18,606 nucleotides of DNA, from positions 1 through 18,606 of the forward strand of contig CAZPDM010000086.1 in the NCBI GenBank assembly GCA_964585305.1. Reading direction: 5' to 3'. Numbering within the stretch: position 1 is the stretch's first letter; each line of letters starts with the position of its first letter. This stretch comes from CAZPDM01 sp964585305 (GTDB lineage Bacteria > Planctomycetota > Uabimicrobiia > Uabimicrobiales > JABWCH01). This document shows, in pieces, positions 1 through 8,411 of this stretch. The position numbers and the translations under genes were made by a program. The notes beneath the pieces are model-generated. The model was not told the DNA's origin and ran no database searches. It was given only the letters and a program-made list of their open reading frames with translations.

Positions 1-138
1 AAGCCTTTCATCCTCACTAGTTATCTAGTTAGGACTTATAGCCAACAGTTCGCACCCATACAATCACTCCTAAATAGCGGATCAAATTTACGAAAAAAGC
101 TGATATATCATAAGAAAAAAAATGGAAGACGTCAATAA
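1..138 (+). CDS. C-terminal fragment of an unidentified gene, cut by window edge
   Basis: Frame 1 is open from the first base and stops with TAA at 136-138, giving about 45 codons with no start in the window. The translated tail contains a run around RTYSQQFAPIQSLLNSG and ends in a strongly basic segment (KKLIYHKKKNGRRQ). The first 90 bases look richer in G+C than the genes that follow. I do not recognise the family. The stretch could be the true end of an upstream gene, or non-coding or mobile-element sequence that happens to be open. A promoter directly after the stop fits a gene end here. Confidence 0.25.
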   Translation, partial: KPFILTSYLVRTYSQQFAPIQSLLNSGSNLRKKLIYHKKKNGRRQ

Positions 139-142
139 ATTT

Positions 143-171
143 TTGTAAATTTAAAGAAAAATAGGTATACT
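143..171 (+). promoter_or_regulatory. Putative sigma70-type promoter of the 217-7864 operon
   Basis: A -35-like TTGTAA (143-148) is separated by 17 bases from a -10-like TATACT (166-171). Transcription would start near 178, giving a leader of about 40 bases before the ATG at 217. It lies just after the stop of the partial frame at 138, where an operon promoter is expected. This is a match to the general bacterial consensus only. Confidence 0.5.
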
Positions 172-216
172 ATTACTTTGGGAAATATCTGGTTTCTTTT
201 TTTAGGAAAAAAAACA

Positions 217-1044
217 ATGTTATCTAAACATTTATTACGATTAACTACGTATATAATGGGCGTTCTTATTATTTCTTTTTTTATTCTGCAATATTTTTAT
301 AAAGAAAATCAATCTCTCCAGGCTAAAATTAGCTCTCTCAATAGTAATATTGCGGATCTTTATCAAGATAAAAATCCACCTAATCAACATACTCTCAATC
401 AATTTCAGCATAAACAACAGACATTGCAAACGATCATGTCTTATTTAGATAAAAACATCAATTTAACAACACCGGAAAAATATAGTACAAGTGTTGTTGA
501 ATTTCGTAGCCAATTTGATGAAAAATTGCGACAATTACGTTTACATGCAAATAGAGTAGGTGTTAAATTAGGAGATTCTTTAGGCTTTTCTCAACCTTTG
601 CCCGACACTATCCCAGAATATTATTGGATTCATCTCAATTTAGGTTTTAAAGTAATGGAAGATATTTTGACAATGGCAGAATCACAAAAGGAGCTTTCTC
701 AAATTGTTTCTTTTAATTTTCCTGATTTAGATAAGTTTGAAACAAATACATTAACGGAAAAATTTTTAAAATATTATCAAATAGAAATTATATTAGAAAG
801 CTCATATTCATTCACTCTAAAAGTAATGCATAATTTTTCTCAACCAACTCAGGAAAAGAATAATACGCCTTTCTTAAGCATTCGTGAAGCAAATTTTTCC
901 ATGGGAAAACAAGTAGAAGATGTACAAAGTAAAATTCGTTTTGTAGGAATAAAAATTAATCCTCATGGAACTTTAGAACAAAAAATAGAAGAAAAAAATA
1001 ATCCACAATCTACACAAACAACTCCATTATGGGAAAGATATTAA
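217..1044 (+). CDS. PilO/Amuc_1100-like inner-membrane protein
   Basis: 275 residues. A short cytosolic N-terminus is followed by one membrane segment (about residues 9-28), a Gln/Asn/Leu-rich coiled coil (about 31-75) and a periplasmic domain. This matches the layout of PilO-like alignment proteins of type IV pili and of Amuc_1100-type proteins of the PVC group. Further support is the LPDTIPEYYWIHL stretch, the sentence SYSFTLKVMHNFS and the PFLSIREANF strand near the end, which resembles the C-terminal strand of those proteins. The start at ATG 217 is preferred over an in-frame TTG at 178, because AGGAAA at 204-209 is well placed before it and the membrane segment then sits at the N-terminus. 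It overlaps the region of the next gene's upstream starts and heads a run of four exported proteins. No PilM or PilN gene is in the window. The family assignment is by pattern only. Confidence 0.5.
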   Translation: MLSKHLLRLTTYIMGVLIISFFILQYFYKENQSLQAKISSLNSNIADLYQDKNPPNQHTLNQFQHKQQTLQTIMSYLDKNINLTTPEKYSTSVVEFRSQFDEKLRQLRLHANRVGVKLGDSLGFSQPLPDTIPEYYWIHLNLGFKVMEDILTMAESQKELSQIVSFNFPDLDKFETNTLTEKFLKYYQIEIILESSYSFTLKVMHNFSQPTQEKNNTPFLSIREANFSMGKQVEDVQSKIRFVGIKINPHGTLEQKIEEKNNPQSTQTTPLWERY

Positions 1045-1046
1045 AA

Positions 1047-2270
1047 ATGTTACTATATATGAAAAAAATTTATTTTTTAACATTTTTTATTTTAGTTGTA
1101 CCTTATCTTAGTGCTTTTTCTGTACAAATCTTAAATATGGAAAACCAGTCTTTTCAAGGGGAATTGATTAAAATTACAGAAAAAAAAGAACCCGAGATTA
1201 TCCTAAGAGATAGTAAAACCAAAAAAAAATTAACCTTGCCTTGCCAAGAGATTGTTCAGGTTGTTTGTCAAAAATCTGTAAAAATAATAAAAACTTCCAT
1301 GTTTGTTATACTGAATAATGGAAATAAAATTTATGGAGAAATCACAAATGGCAATGAAGCAGAACTTGAAATAACATCCCCTTCTTTAGGAATATTAAAA
1401 TATGACTTTAGTAAAGTTAGAGAAATTCATTTTAAAAATAATTTACCTTCTTTAAATCAAGTCGATACAACAAAAGATATTCTTTTCTTCACAGGCGGAG
1501 ATATGATGAAAGGCGCAATTGAAAATATTGGGAAAGGATTTGTAGAATTCCAACATCCTAGGCTGGGATTACGAAGAGAATATTTTGACAAACTTGATAG
1601 AATTATTTTTGCCGAATTTGAAAAATTTTCTCCATCTTCAAATACTTCTTTATTGGCAACTGTAATTGCTTTAGATCAAAGCGAGATATCTGGACGGATT
1701 ACACGCGTTCAGGAAGAATCTTTGCAACTGGAAACTGATGACAAAAATTATATTTCCATTCCACTACAAAATATACAACATTTCTTTTTTCAAGGCGGCA
1801 AATTTGTTTATATCTCAGATCTGCCTAAATCACAGTATAAAGTTGAATATACACATTATTTCCCAAATTATGCAAACACTTATTCTGCAAAACTCAATAA
1901 AAATTATGATGGAGATATGATGGTAATAGAGGGACAATCCTTTTTTAAAGGAATTGGGGTTTTGCCACGAACGAAAATTATTATTACATTAAATAAAGAA
2001 TTTCAAAAATTTCAAAGTCATATTGGTATAGATGATAGGGTTATCAAGGAACTTCAAAGTGGCCAAGATATATTAGAAGGTTCTGCAGTATTTCAAGTAT
2101 GGTTAGATGGAGAAAAAAAGTATGACAGTGGAATATGCCAGACTTCTGAAATACAACAACTTGATATTCCCATAAAAAATGGAAAGCAGCTTATCTTACT
2201 TGTAGATTATGGGAAATTTCCTGTAGGCAGAAACTTAGCTAATTGGGCAGGAGCAAGGCTTATCAAATAA
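1047..2270 (+). CDS. Secreted protein with Sm-like beta repeats and a C-terminal NPCBM domain
   Basis: 407 residues. A signal peptide (MKKIYFLTFFILVVPYLSA, starting at residue 5) is followed by about four repeats of the pattern 'L.nG..i.G.i......l.l......i....i..i.f', for example around NGNKIYGEI, GGDMMKGAI and DQSEISGRI. Residues from about 262 to the end form an NPCBM (novel putative carbohydrate-binding module) domain, with FFKGIGV, HIGIDDRV, FQVWLDGEKKYDSG and NLANWAGARLI as landmarks. NPCBM modules usually bind glycans; here no catalytic domain accompanies the module. The start is uncertain: ATG 1029 overlaps the previous gene, ATG 1047 has GGGAAAG (1031-1037) upstream, and ATG 1059 begins the cleanest signal peptide. 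It likely acts outside the cytoplasmic membrane, binding surface polysaccharide or another operon protein; that is an inference. Confidence 0.75.
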   Translation: MLLYMKKIYFLTFFILVVPYLSAFSVQILNMENQSFQGELIKITEKKEPEIILRDSKTKKKLTLPCQEIVQVVCQKSVKIIKTSMFVILNNGNKIYGEITNGNEAELEITSPSLGILKYDFSKVREIHFKNNLPSLNQVDTTKDILFFTGGDMMKGAIENIGKGFVEFQHPRLGLRREYFDKLDRIIFAEFEKFSPSSNTSLLATVIALDQSEISGRITRVQEESLQLETDDKNYISIPLQNIQHFFFQGGKFVYISDLPKSQYKVEYTHYFPNYANTYSAKLNKNYDGDMMVIEGQSFFKGIGVLPRTKIIITLNKEFQKFQSHIGIDDRVIKELQSGQDILEGSAVFQVWLDGEKKYDSGICQTSEIQQLDIPIKNGKQLILLVDYGKFPVGRNLANWAGARLIK

Positions 2271-2296
2271 TAGAAAAATCTATGAAAGGATTTTTT

Positions 2297-3520
2297 GTGG
2301 AAACAAAATTCCCAATTTTTATTTTTAGTATTATTTTTCTATTTGAAATATATGCTCAGGAAGCAAGCACCTCTATTCAAAATGACCCAAAAGAAATCCA
2401 AGAAATTCAAAATTCCTCAGATCTTCTTTTAAATCAACTCAACTCTTTATCTAAAATAGAAAGAACCTGGGCGAGATTTCAATTAAAAAAACTTGGAGAA
2501 ATTTATATTTCCAAATGGATAGCCGCTATTCCCAAGATGAACTATCATGGCCGAAGAGAGCTTATTATTTTAATAAGCCAATTTAAAACTCAAGAAGTCG
2601 TTGATGTTTTAATTAAATCTTTAGAAGATGAAGATTATGGAGTTCGAAATCAAAGTTATCTTGCTTTATTAGATATTTGCTGCCAAGATACAAAGTTATT
2701 GGAAAAAATTCCTAAAAAGAACTATAAAACTAATAAATATGAGGATATTCAAAAATTTTGGGATACATATTATGCAAAAAAAGTAGAGGATTGTTTGGAA
2801 GATTTGATTTCTCCTTATGGTGGCTTTGGAAGTTATGATGGACAATTTGATAACATGCTATTTTTAGAAGAAAATGCAATTCCATATCTGATTTCAATTT
2901 TTGAAGAAAAAGAGTATCAGTATGTTAATATTCGGCTGCAATATAATACAGATGTTATCTATAAGTTACGTTATCTTGCAGGCCAGTCTTTCCCTGCTTT
3001 TCAAAAATTCTTTTCTAAAAAAACAAGAGAAAAAGTAATCCAAACTTTATTAAGAATGTTAAATTCTATTGATGAAGAAGAGATACAATTGAAAGAAATT
3101 GCCAAAACTTCTCTTTATTTTTTAGGGCATACAGAATATTTAAATAGAGAAATTCAACTACTTCGTGATAAAGTCAACGTTTTTCCTGATCCAGAATCTT
3201 TAGCAGATTTAGGACATCTCTATCTGAGAATACGGCAAGAAGAAGAAGGCATAAAATATTTAAAGCTCTCTATCAGAATGGCACCTAACTATGCACATGC
3301 TTATTATAATTTAGCATGTGCTTATGGATGTATGGGAGACGAGGCAAATGCTATGAATGCTTTAGAAGACGCTGTAAAGAAAGGATATGATGATGTGGAA
3401 TGGATCATTCGTGATGGGGATTTAAGAATATTGCACAAAAATCCTAGATTTAAAAAGCTTATACAAGAACTCCAAAATAAATTTATGATAAATCCTGCAA
3501 ATATTGGAAATGGAAAATAA
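2297..3520 (+). CDS. Exported HEAT-repeat/TPR protein
   Basis: 407 residues from GTG 2297. An N-terminal hydrophobic signal sequence (TKFPIFIFSIIFLFEIYAQ) is followed by a HEAT-like helical region (about 86-130, with VVDVLIKSLEDEDYGVRNQS) and a long helical middle. A TPR block follows at about 297-388 and contains NYAHAYYNLACAYGCMGDE and DLRILHKNPRFKKLIQEL; the latter resembles the ending of many bacterial TPR proteins ('dpdL..lr.dprf..ll'). Such repeats bind other proteins, so a scaffold role is likely. GTG 2297 is chosen because AAAGGA lies exactly six bases before it. ATG 2282 and TTG 2243 are in-frame alternatives without a good ribosome binding site. The gene follows the NPCBM gene after 26 bases and precedes the giant propeller gene by 36 bases. 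Confidence 0.8.
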   Translation: METKFPIFIFSIIFLFEIYAQEASTSIQNDPKEIQEIQNSSDLLLNQLNSLSKIERTWARFQLKKLGEIYISKWIAAIPKMNYHGRRELIILISQFKTQEVVDVLIKSLEDEDYGVRNQSYLALLDICCQDTKLLEKIPKKNYKTNKYEDIQKFWDTYYAKKVEDCLEDLISPYGGFGSYDGQFDNMLFLEENAIPYLISIFEEKEYQYVNIRLQYNTDVIYKLRYLAGQSFPAFQKFFSKKTREKVIQTLLRMLNSIDEEEIQLKEIAKTSLYFLGHTEYLNREIQLLRDKVNVFPDPESLADLGHLYLRIRQEEEGIKYLKLSIRMAPNYAHAYYNLACAYGCMGDEANAMNALEDAVKKGYDDVEWIIRDGDLRILHKNPRFKKLIQELQNKFMINPANIGNGK

Positions 3521-3556
3521 CCACAATATCAAATTTTGGCCCTGAAAGGAATCCTC

Positions 3557-6500
3557 GTGCAAAACTTTTGGAAAAATCGAAAAAAAATAATCTATGTTCT
3601 TATTTTTCTTATATTAGGAATTGGAAATATATCTTTTTCAGCAGATAATGTTCTTATTCCTAATAATTCAATCGAAGCCATGGATCTTTTGAAAAAAGCT
3701 CAAGATTTTGTAGATAAAAAAAATTGGCCACAAGCTATTTCTATTTATCAAAAATTATTAGAACAACATTCTAAAAATATAGTTGAGGTTGCACCTAATC
3801 TTTATTACAACGTATCGTATTTAACCTTGCAAAGAATGAAAAGCCTTCCTCCAGAAGCACTCAAGATTTATCAAAACTATACCATCGCTCTTATTCAAAA
3901 TTTAAATTTTGAGCCAGAGAAAATATCAGAATTAGTTCCCTATCTTTTAACGCAAGAAGGAAAAAATATCTTAATTGGAATGGTAGATACCTTCTTAGAA
4001 AAAGGCCAATATACAGAAGCATTAAGTTGCTTACAATATTTGCATAGTTATAGTGATGATCCTACATACTTAGCCGGAAATCTTGCTCGTTTGGGATTTT
4101 GTTATTTTGCATTAGGAAATATTGAGGCTCTTCTACATTTAAAAAATGTATGTAAAAAAATGAATTTTGGAAAATTTTTATTAGCGGGAAAAGAACAAGA
4201 ACTCTGGGAATTTTTTTCTCAATTAGAAAGTAATAATGATCAAAGAATTACTCAACTTGGCCTCAATAATAAATGGCATACTTTGGGAGGAAATATAAGT
4301 AGGCACTCAAGAATATACCAAGACATTGGAACTTTAAAATTAAGCTGGCAAAATTCTATTGTCCAACCACAAAGAAGAGCACAATCTCGATTTTATAATG
4401 AGGATAATTATCGAGAGATAAAATCAATTTCTCCGCATTATCCTATCTTAGCAGAAGGAATGTTGTTTATAAATAATGGGCATTGTATATTTGTATATGA
4501 TTTATTTTCAGGCGAAGAAAAATGGAGATTTAATGGGCTGGTTTCCATTTTACCAAGTGAATCCCATGAACAATGCATTCATAGTCTTACCTATTCACAA
4601 GGAGCAATATATGCCAATCTTGAAGGCGCAACACCAACACAGCAAAATGAAAGTTGGAGTGTTTACCAAATTCGAAAAATTATTACTGAACGACGGTTAG
4701 TAAAACTAGATGCAAAAACAGGAAGAATGATTTGGAAAGTAGGTAACACTAAGGAAGATGATGAATCATTTGCAAATAAAGTTAGCTTTATGACTCCGCC
4801 TATTTTTTGGGGAAAAAATTTATATGTAGGTGCAGTAGAATTAACAGGGATGTTTAATAGTTATCTTGTTGCAATTGAGCCAGAAACGGGAAAAATTTTA
4901 CATAAGACATTACTTGTCTCTAGTCAACAAGAACTTAATATGTTTGGTCGGCCAGCTCGCGAAGCTGTTGGAAGTGTTATATCTGCTGGAAATGGGAATT
5001 TATATTTTTTAACAAATCTTGGAGTTTTTGCATGTGTTCATCCTAATGGAGATATTTTATGGCTTTATAAATATGCTAGGATACCTGTTGAAGTCCCCCA
5101 GCAATCTTTATATCGCACTGTTTATCGAGATATAGGGTGGATGAATGGTCCTGTTGTTTTGACAGGAAATTCTATTCTTTTTGCGCCAATTGATTCCTTA
5201 AATTTATATTGTTTGGATGCAAGTACAGGAATGTTTAAATGGCAATCCCCTCAAAATGGCAAGCAATCTTATTTGCTAGGGATCTCCCAAAATAAAGTTG
5301 TCATTGGAGGAAATAGTATTAAACTTCTTGACATTGAAACGGGGAAAAATGTAGGAAATTTTTCCTTAATGGGAGATATAGTAACAGGACTAGGATTATT
5401 TAGTGGGAATTACCTTTATTGCCCTGGAACTGCCGGCTTATATCAATTTGATCTTGAAAAAAATACGGTCGAGATAAAAACAAATTGGCCCGCAAATGCT
5501 CGTGGAAAACCTGGCCATCTTATTACAAGTGATGCAGTTGTTGTATATGCAACTATCGATAGCATAATTGTATATTACGATTGGGAAATTATTGCTGGAC
5601 AAATGGAGAAAAAAGTACAAATTCAAGCTAGTGCCGCAGATTATTTAAGATTAGCAGGAATATATCATCAACGTATTAAACAAAATAAAGATTTTCAAGA
5701 AAAAGCAATCTTAATGTATATTAAAGCATTGGAAAAAAGCAATACGGATAGCCCTTATTATATTTTAGCACAACAGGGATTGCTCCAAATTTACTTACAA
5801 TTAGCGAGAGAAGCAGAAAATATTGGCAATTGGGATATGGCACATTCTTATTATCAAAAAGCACTTCCACTCGTTGGGCTACCAGAACAAGCCATTGCAA
5901 TTTGGCTGCAAGAATATTATTTCTATCGAATAAAGAAAGATATTCCTCTGCAAATTCAAACTTTGGAAACCTTATATAAACAATATGGGCAGGAAAGCTA
6001 TTTCTTTGCAGAAAAGACAGCAACTGCTTTTGTAGGTCTTTATGCTATCGAGCAATTGGCACAAATATATATTGAAAATGGTCAGGCAGAAAATGCAATA
6101 AATTGGCTGCAAAAAGCACTGTTTGTTTATTCTCATAAACAATATTTAAACACTCCAGTTGTAAAATGGGCACAGCAAAATATTGCAATAGTAATTCAAA
6201 AATATGGGCGCGAAGTCTATCAAAAATATGATAATGAAGCTAAACAAACTTATGAAAATATCCAAAAAAATTCAAGTAATCTACCTGCTCAACTTCAAAA
6301 AATAATTGAACAATATCCTAATGCTCAAATTGTTCCAATTATATATTTAGAATTAGCCAAGATTTTATTTCAAGAAGAGAAATTTAAAAATGTTGTCATA
6401 GAATTACGCAATTTAATCAATGATTATCCTGATCAGCCAGAATTTATTATTGCCTATTATTTGCTTATAGAAAGTTATGAAGAGATCAAAAACTATACGC

Positions 6501-7864
6501 TGGCAAAAGATGTACTTAAACAGTTTAATCTAAAATATGAAAAAGAAACGTTTATTTGGCAAAATGAAAAAATTCAAGTTGGCAACTATGTTAAAACAAA
6601 GTTAGAATCTCCCAACTATAGTAAAGTTCAGGAAAGAAAGGTCTACAACCTAGAGTTAGGAGATTTATCAACAAATTTACCAATAAAATATAAGCTAGGT
6701 GATGGAACAATTTATCCCACACTAAGATTACTCCAAACATCAGGCATCGTACCAACAGCCTATGCAAATCGATTATTTTTTCAATATGGAACAAGACTTA
6801 TATGCCGAGACGCGACAAATGGAAATTTACTTTGGGAAACTAGTGGAATGGGGTGGCTTTATGGAATTGGATTCGTTCAAGAAGCTCTCATAGCTTGGAC
6901 AACCGCAACAATAATTCGCATTGATCCAGATACAGGAAATAAAATTTGGGAAGATGAGGTTCCTGAAAGCTATATAACCATGCAATTAGGACCAAATATC
7001 ATTGCAACAGTTACTCGCGATTTTAGAAGAAATTTATCTAAATTATGGATTCGCACTCCAGAAAACAAAACTGTACAATGGTTCGCTGAAATACCAGGAG
7101 ATCCAGGAAATGTTTTAATCAATTCTGAAATAACTGTACTTTATACACGCTCTCCTGCGAATTTATTTGTTTTTGAAAATACTTCTGGAAAGATTCTAAA
7201 GCAGCTTACAAAAACTGAAGTACAAGACCCTGAATGGCAATATTATGCTGTTTTGCTAGGAGATCAATATATTTGCATTCTTCATCAAAGAAAAATTTTG
7301 GAATGCTATGAATTACCTAGTTTTAAGTTATTATGGAAGCATGACACAGATGGCGTAAATATCCCTAATTTTTCTAGTTTAGCTTTCCCAATGTTAGTAG
7401 GCAATGAAAATTATATGCTTTTTCTCAAAAATAATCAGCAAATTATTGCACTTGATCTTACCAATGGTGAAGTAAAATGGAAGTATCAATTTAGTAGAGA
7501 TACAAATATCCTTCGTATTATTCCAGAAATAGATTTTGCCTATTGCTTGGAGTTTAAAGACGGCGGACAAAATTTTTACAACTTTGATGCTCAAGATGGA
7601 AGTTTAAAATGGAACATTAGAATTATAGAAGAAAATCCTATTATGCAGCTTCTCATTACAGATAGATATATTTTGGCTTTAGCAAGTCGATTTTCTATAG
7701 GATATATCTCTCGTCTACTCATTTTCGATAAATCTACAGGCGCAAGAAAACTTGATCACCTCGTAAAAAATGGAGATAGCAGCAATGATTGTGCAGAAAT
7801 GATTTTTTCAGGAAATTTGCTTTGGTTAGTTAAAAATAATACTGTTTGGGGAATAGGAAAATAA
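3557..7864 (+). CDS. Very large exported TPR protein with two PQQ-like beta-propellers
   Basis: 1435 residues from GTG 3557. The order is: signal/anchor segment (IIYVLIFLILGIGNISFSA, about 11-29); N-terminal TPR region (about 41-225); first PQQ_2/BamB-like propeller (about 259-681), with repeated 'D..tG...W' strands such as DLFSGEEKWRF, DAKTGRMIWKV and DASTGMFKWQS; a second TPR region (about 690-1000); and a second propeller (about 1034-1435), with DATNGNLLWET, DPDTGNKIWED and DLTNGEVKWKY. Blades of this type usually dock other proteins. The residues of true quinoprotein dehydrogenases are not evident, so no PQQ-dependent enzyme activity is claimed. GTG is supported by AAAGGA six bases upstream, the same arrangement as the preceding gene; the TTG at 3536 is an alternative. 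It is the last and largest gene of the operon. No T-rich terminator follows, so read-through into the OsmC gene is possible. Confidence 0.85.
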   Translation: MQNFWKNRKKIIYVLIFLILGIGNISFSADNVLIPNNSIEAMDLLKKAQDFVDKKNWPQAISIYQKLLEQHSKNIVEVAPNLYYNVSYLTLQRMKSLPPEALKIYQNYTIALIQNLNFEPEKISELVPYLLTQEGKNILIGMVDTFLEKGQYTEALSCLQYLHSYSDDPTYLAGNLARLGFCYFALGNIEALLHLKNVCKKMNFGKFLLAGKEQELWEFFSQLESNNDQRITQLGLNNKWHTLGGNISRHSRIYQDIGTLKLSWQNSIVQPQRRAQSRFYNEDNYREIKSISPHYPILAEGMLFINNGHCIFVYDLFSGEEKWRFNGLVSILPSESHEQCIHSLTYSQGAIYANLEGATPTQQNESWSVYQIRKIITERRLVKLDAKTGRMIWKVGNTKEDDESFANKVSFMTPPIFWGKNLYVGAVELTGMFNSYLVAIEPETGKILHKTLLVSSQQELNMFGRPAREAVGSVISAGNGNLYFLTNLGVFACVHPNGDILWLYKYARIPVEVPQQSLYRTVYRDIGWMNGPVVLTGNSILFAPIDSLNLYCLDASTGMFKWQSPQNGKQSYLLGISQNKVVIGGNSIKLLDIETGKNVGNFSLMGDIVTGLGLFSGNYLYCPGTAGLYQFDLEKNTVEIKTNWPANARGKPGHLITSDAVVVYATIDSIIVYYDWEIIAGQMEKKVQIQASAADYLRLAGIYHQRIKQNKDFQEKAILMYIKALEKSNTDSPYYILAQQGLLQIYLQLAREAENIGNWDMAHSYYQKALPLVGLPEQAIAIWLQEYYFYRIKKDIPLQIQTLETLYKQYGQESYFFAEKTATAFVGLYAIEQLAQIYIENGQAENAINWLQKALFVYSHKQYLNTPVVKWAQQNIAIVIQKYGREVYQKYDNEAKQTYENIQKNSSNLPAQLQKIIEQYPNAQIVPIIYLELAKILFQEEKFKNVVIELRNLINDYPDQPEFIIAYYLLIESYEEIKNYTLAKDVLKQFNLKYEKETFIWQNEKIQVGNYVKTKLESPNYSKVQERKVYNLELGDLSTNLPIKYKLGDGTIYPTLRLLQTSGIVPTAYANRLFFQYGTRLICRDATNGNLLWETSGMGWLYGIGFVQEALIAWTTATIIRIDPDTGNKIWEDEVPESYITMQLGPNIIATVTRDFRRNLSKLWIRTPENKTVQWFAEIPGDPGNVLINSEITVLYTRSPANLFVFENTSGKILKQLTKTEVQDPEWQYYAVLLGDQYICILHQRKILECYELPSFKLLWKHDTDGVNIPNFSSLAFPMLVGNENYMLFLKNNQQIIALDLTNGEVKWKYQFSRDTNILRIIPEIDFAYCLEFKDGGQNFYNFDAQDGSLKWNIRIIEENPIMQLLITDRYILALASRFSIGYISRLLIFDKSTGARKLDHLVKNGDSSNDCAEMIFSGNLLWLVKNNTVWGIGK

Positions 7865-7895
7865 GTACTATTATTTAATATTTTTGATTTGAATT

Positions 7896-7948
7896 GTAGG
7901 AAATGAGTTCAACCCATTTCCTACATAACTAAATAGTCAGTAGGAAAT
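7896..7948 (+). promoter_or_regulatory. Candidate RNA switch in the OsmC-gene leader
   Basis: Three related 9-10 base words lie in the leader: GTAGGAAATG (7896-7905), its perfect complement CATTTCCTAC (7915-7924), and GTAGGAAAT again (7940-7948). The middle word can pair with the first (10 bp, 9-base loop) or with the third (9 bp, 15-base loop), but not with both. The third copy contains the ribosome binding site AGGAAA (7942-7947) for the ATG at 7955, so the second pairing would hide it. No T-run follows the first hairpin, which argues against a plain terminator. The role is inferred from base pairing only. Confidence 0.5.
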
Positions 7949-7954
7949 ATTATC

Positions 7955-8389
7955 ATGTCTAGATCTCAAGAAGAAATTACCGTTCGATTGATAAATCAAA
8001 AAGTTCAATTTGTTGGAATATCAACAGCTAATTCTGATCGACCTATCACATTTGATTATAAAGAACCACTTGGAGATGGGCAAGGATATAATGGGCTTGA
8101 ATTGCTACTTATGAGTTTTAGCGGTTGCAGTGCTACTGCAATTATTTATCTGCTAAGAAAAATGGGGAAAACAGTCTCTGGATTAGAAGTTACTGCAAAA
8201 GGAATAAGAAGCGAACAGCCTCCGATAAAATTTGAGAAAATCTTTATCAACTTTTCCATAACCTCAAAAGACACAAAAGATGCCGATGTTCAAAGAGTAC
8301 TCCAACTTGCTGAACAATCAGTATGTCCTGTTTGGCAGATGATCAAAAATAACGTTGAGGTCATTTCAGAATATAAAATTATCGCATAA
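7955..8389 (+). CDS. OsmC/Ohr-family thiol peroxidase-like protein
   Basis: 144 residues, the usual length for OsmC-fold proteins. Family landmarks are GYNGLELLLMSFSGCSATAI with Cys58 and the second conserved cysteine Cys124 in EQSVCPVW. In OsmC and Ohr these two cysteines reduce organic hydroperoxides in the cytosol. The broader YhfA/OsmC-like group shares them, and the exact substrate cannot be read from the sequence. There is no signal peptide. The ribosome binding site AGGAAA (7942-7947) is part of a repeated word that could be sequestered in a hairpin, suggesting translational control. The acetyltransferase gene follows after 22 bases and is probably cotranscribed. Confidence 0.85.
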   Translation: MSRSQEEITVRLINQKVQFVGISTANSDRPITFDYKEPLGDGQGYNGLELLLMSFSGCSATAIIYLLRKMGKTVSGLEVTAKGIRSEQPPIKFEKIFINFSITSKDTKDADVQRVLQLAEQSVCPVWQMIKNNVEVISEYKIIA

Positions 8390-8411
8390 AATGAGGTATT
8401 TAGGAGTTTCT

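Noticed and set aside
18..45. Short minus-strand leader peptide (ATG GGT GCG AAC TGT TGG CTA TAA)
   Set aside because: AGGAGT precedes the ATG, but seven codons with no following gene inside the window cannot be supported.
3557..7864. Quinoprotein (PQQ-dependent) alcohol dehydrogenase
   Set aside because: Only propeller blade repeats are seen, joined to TPRs; no disulfide-ring cysteine pair or catalytic Asp region of that enzyme family is recognisable.
7896..7924. Terminator of the giant propeller gene
   Set aside because: The 10-bp hairpin is not followed by a T-run on the plus strand; the alternative pairing with the ribosome binding site explains it better.
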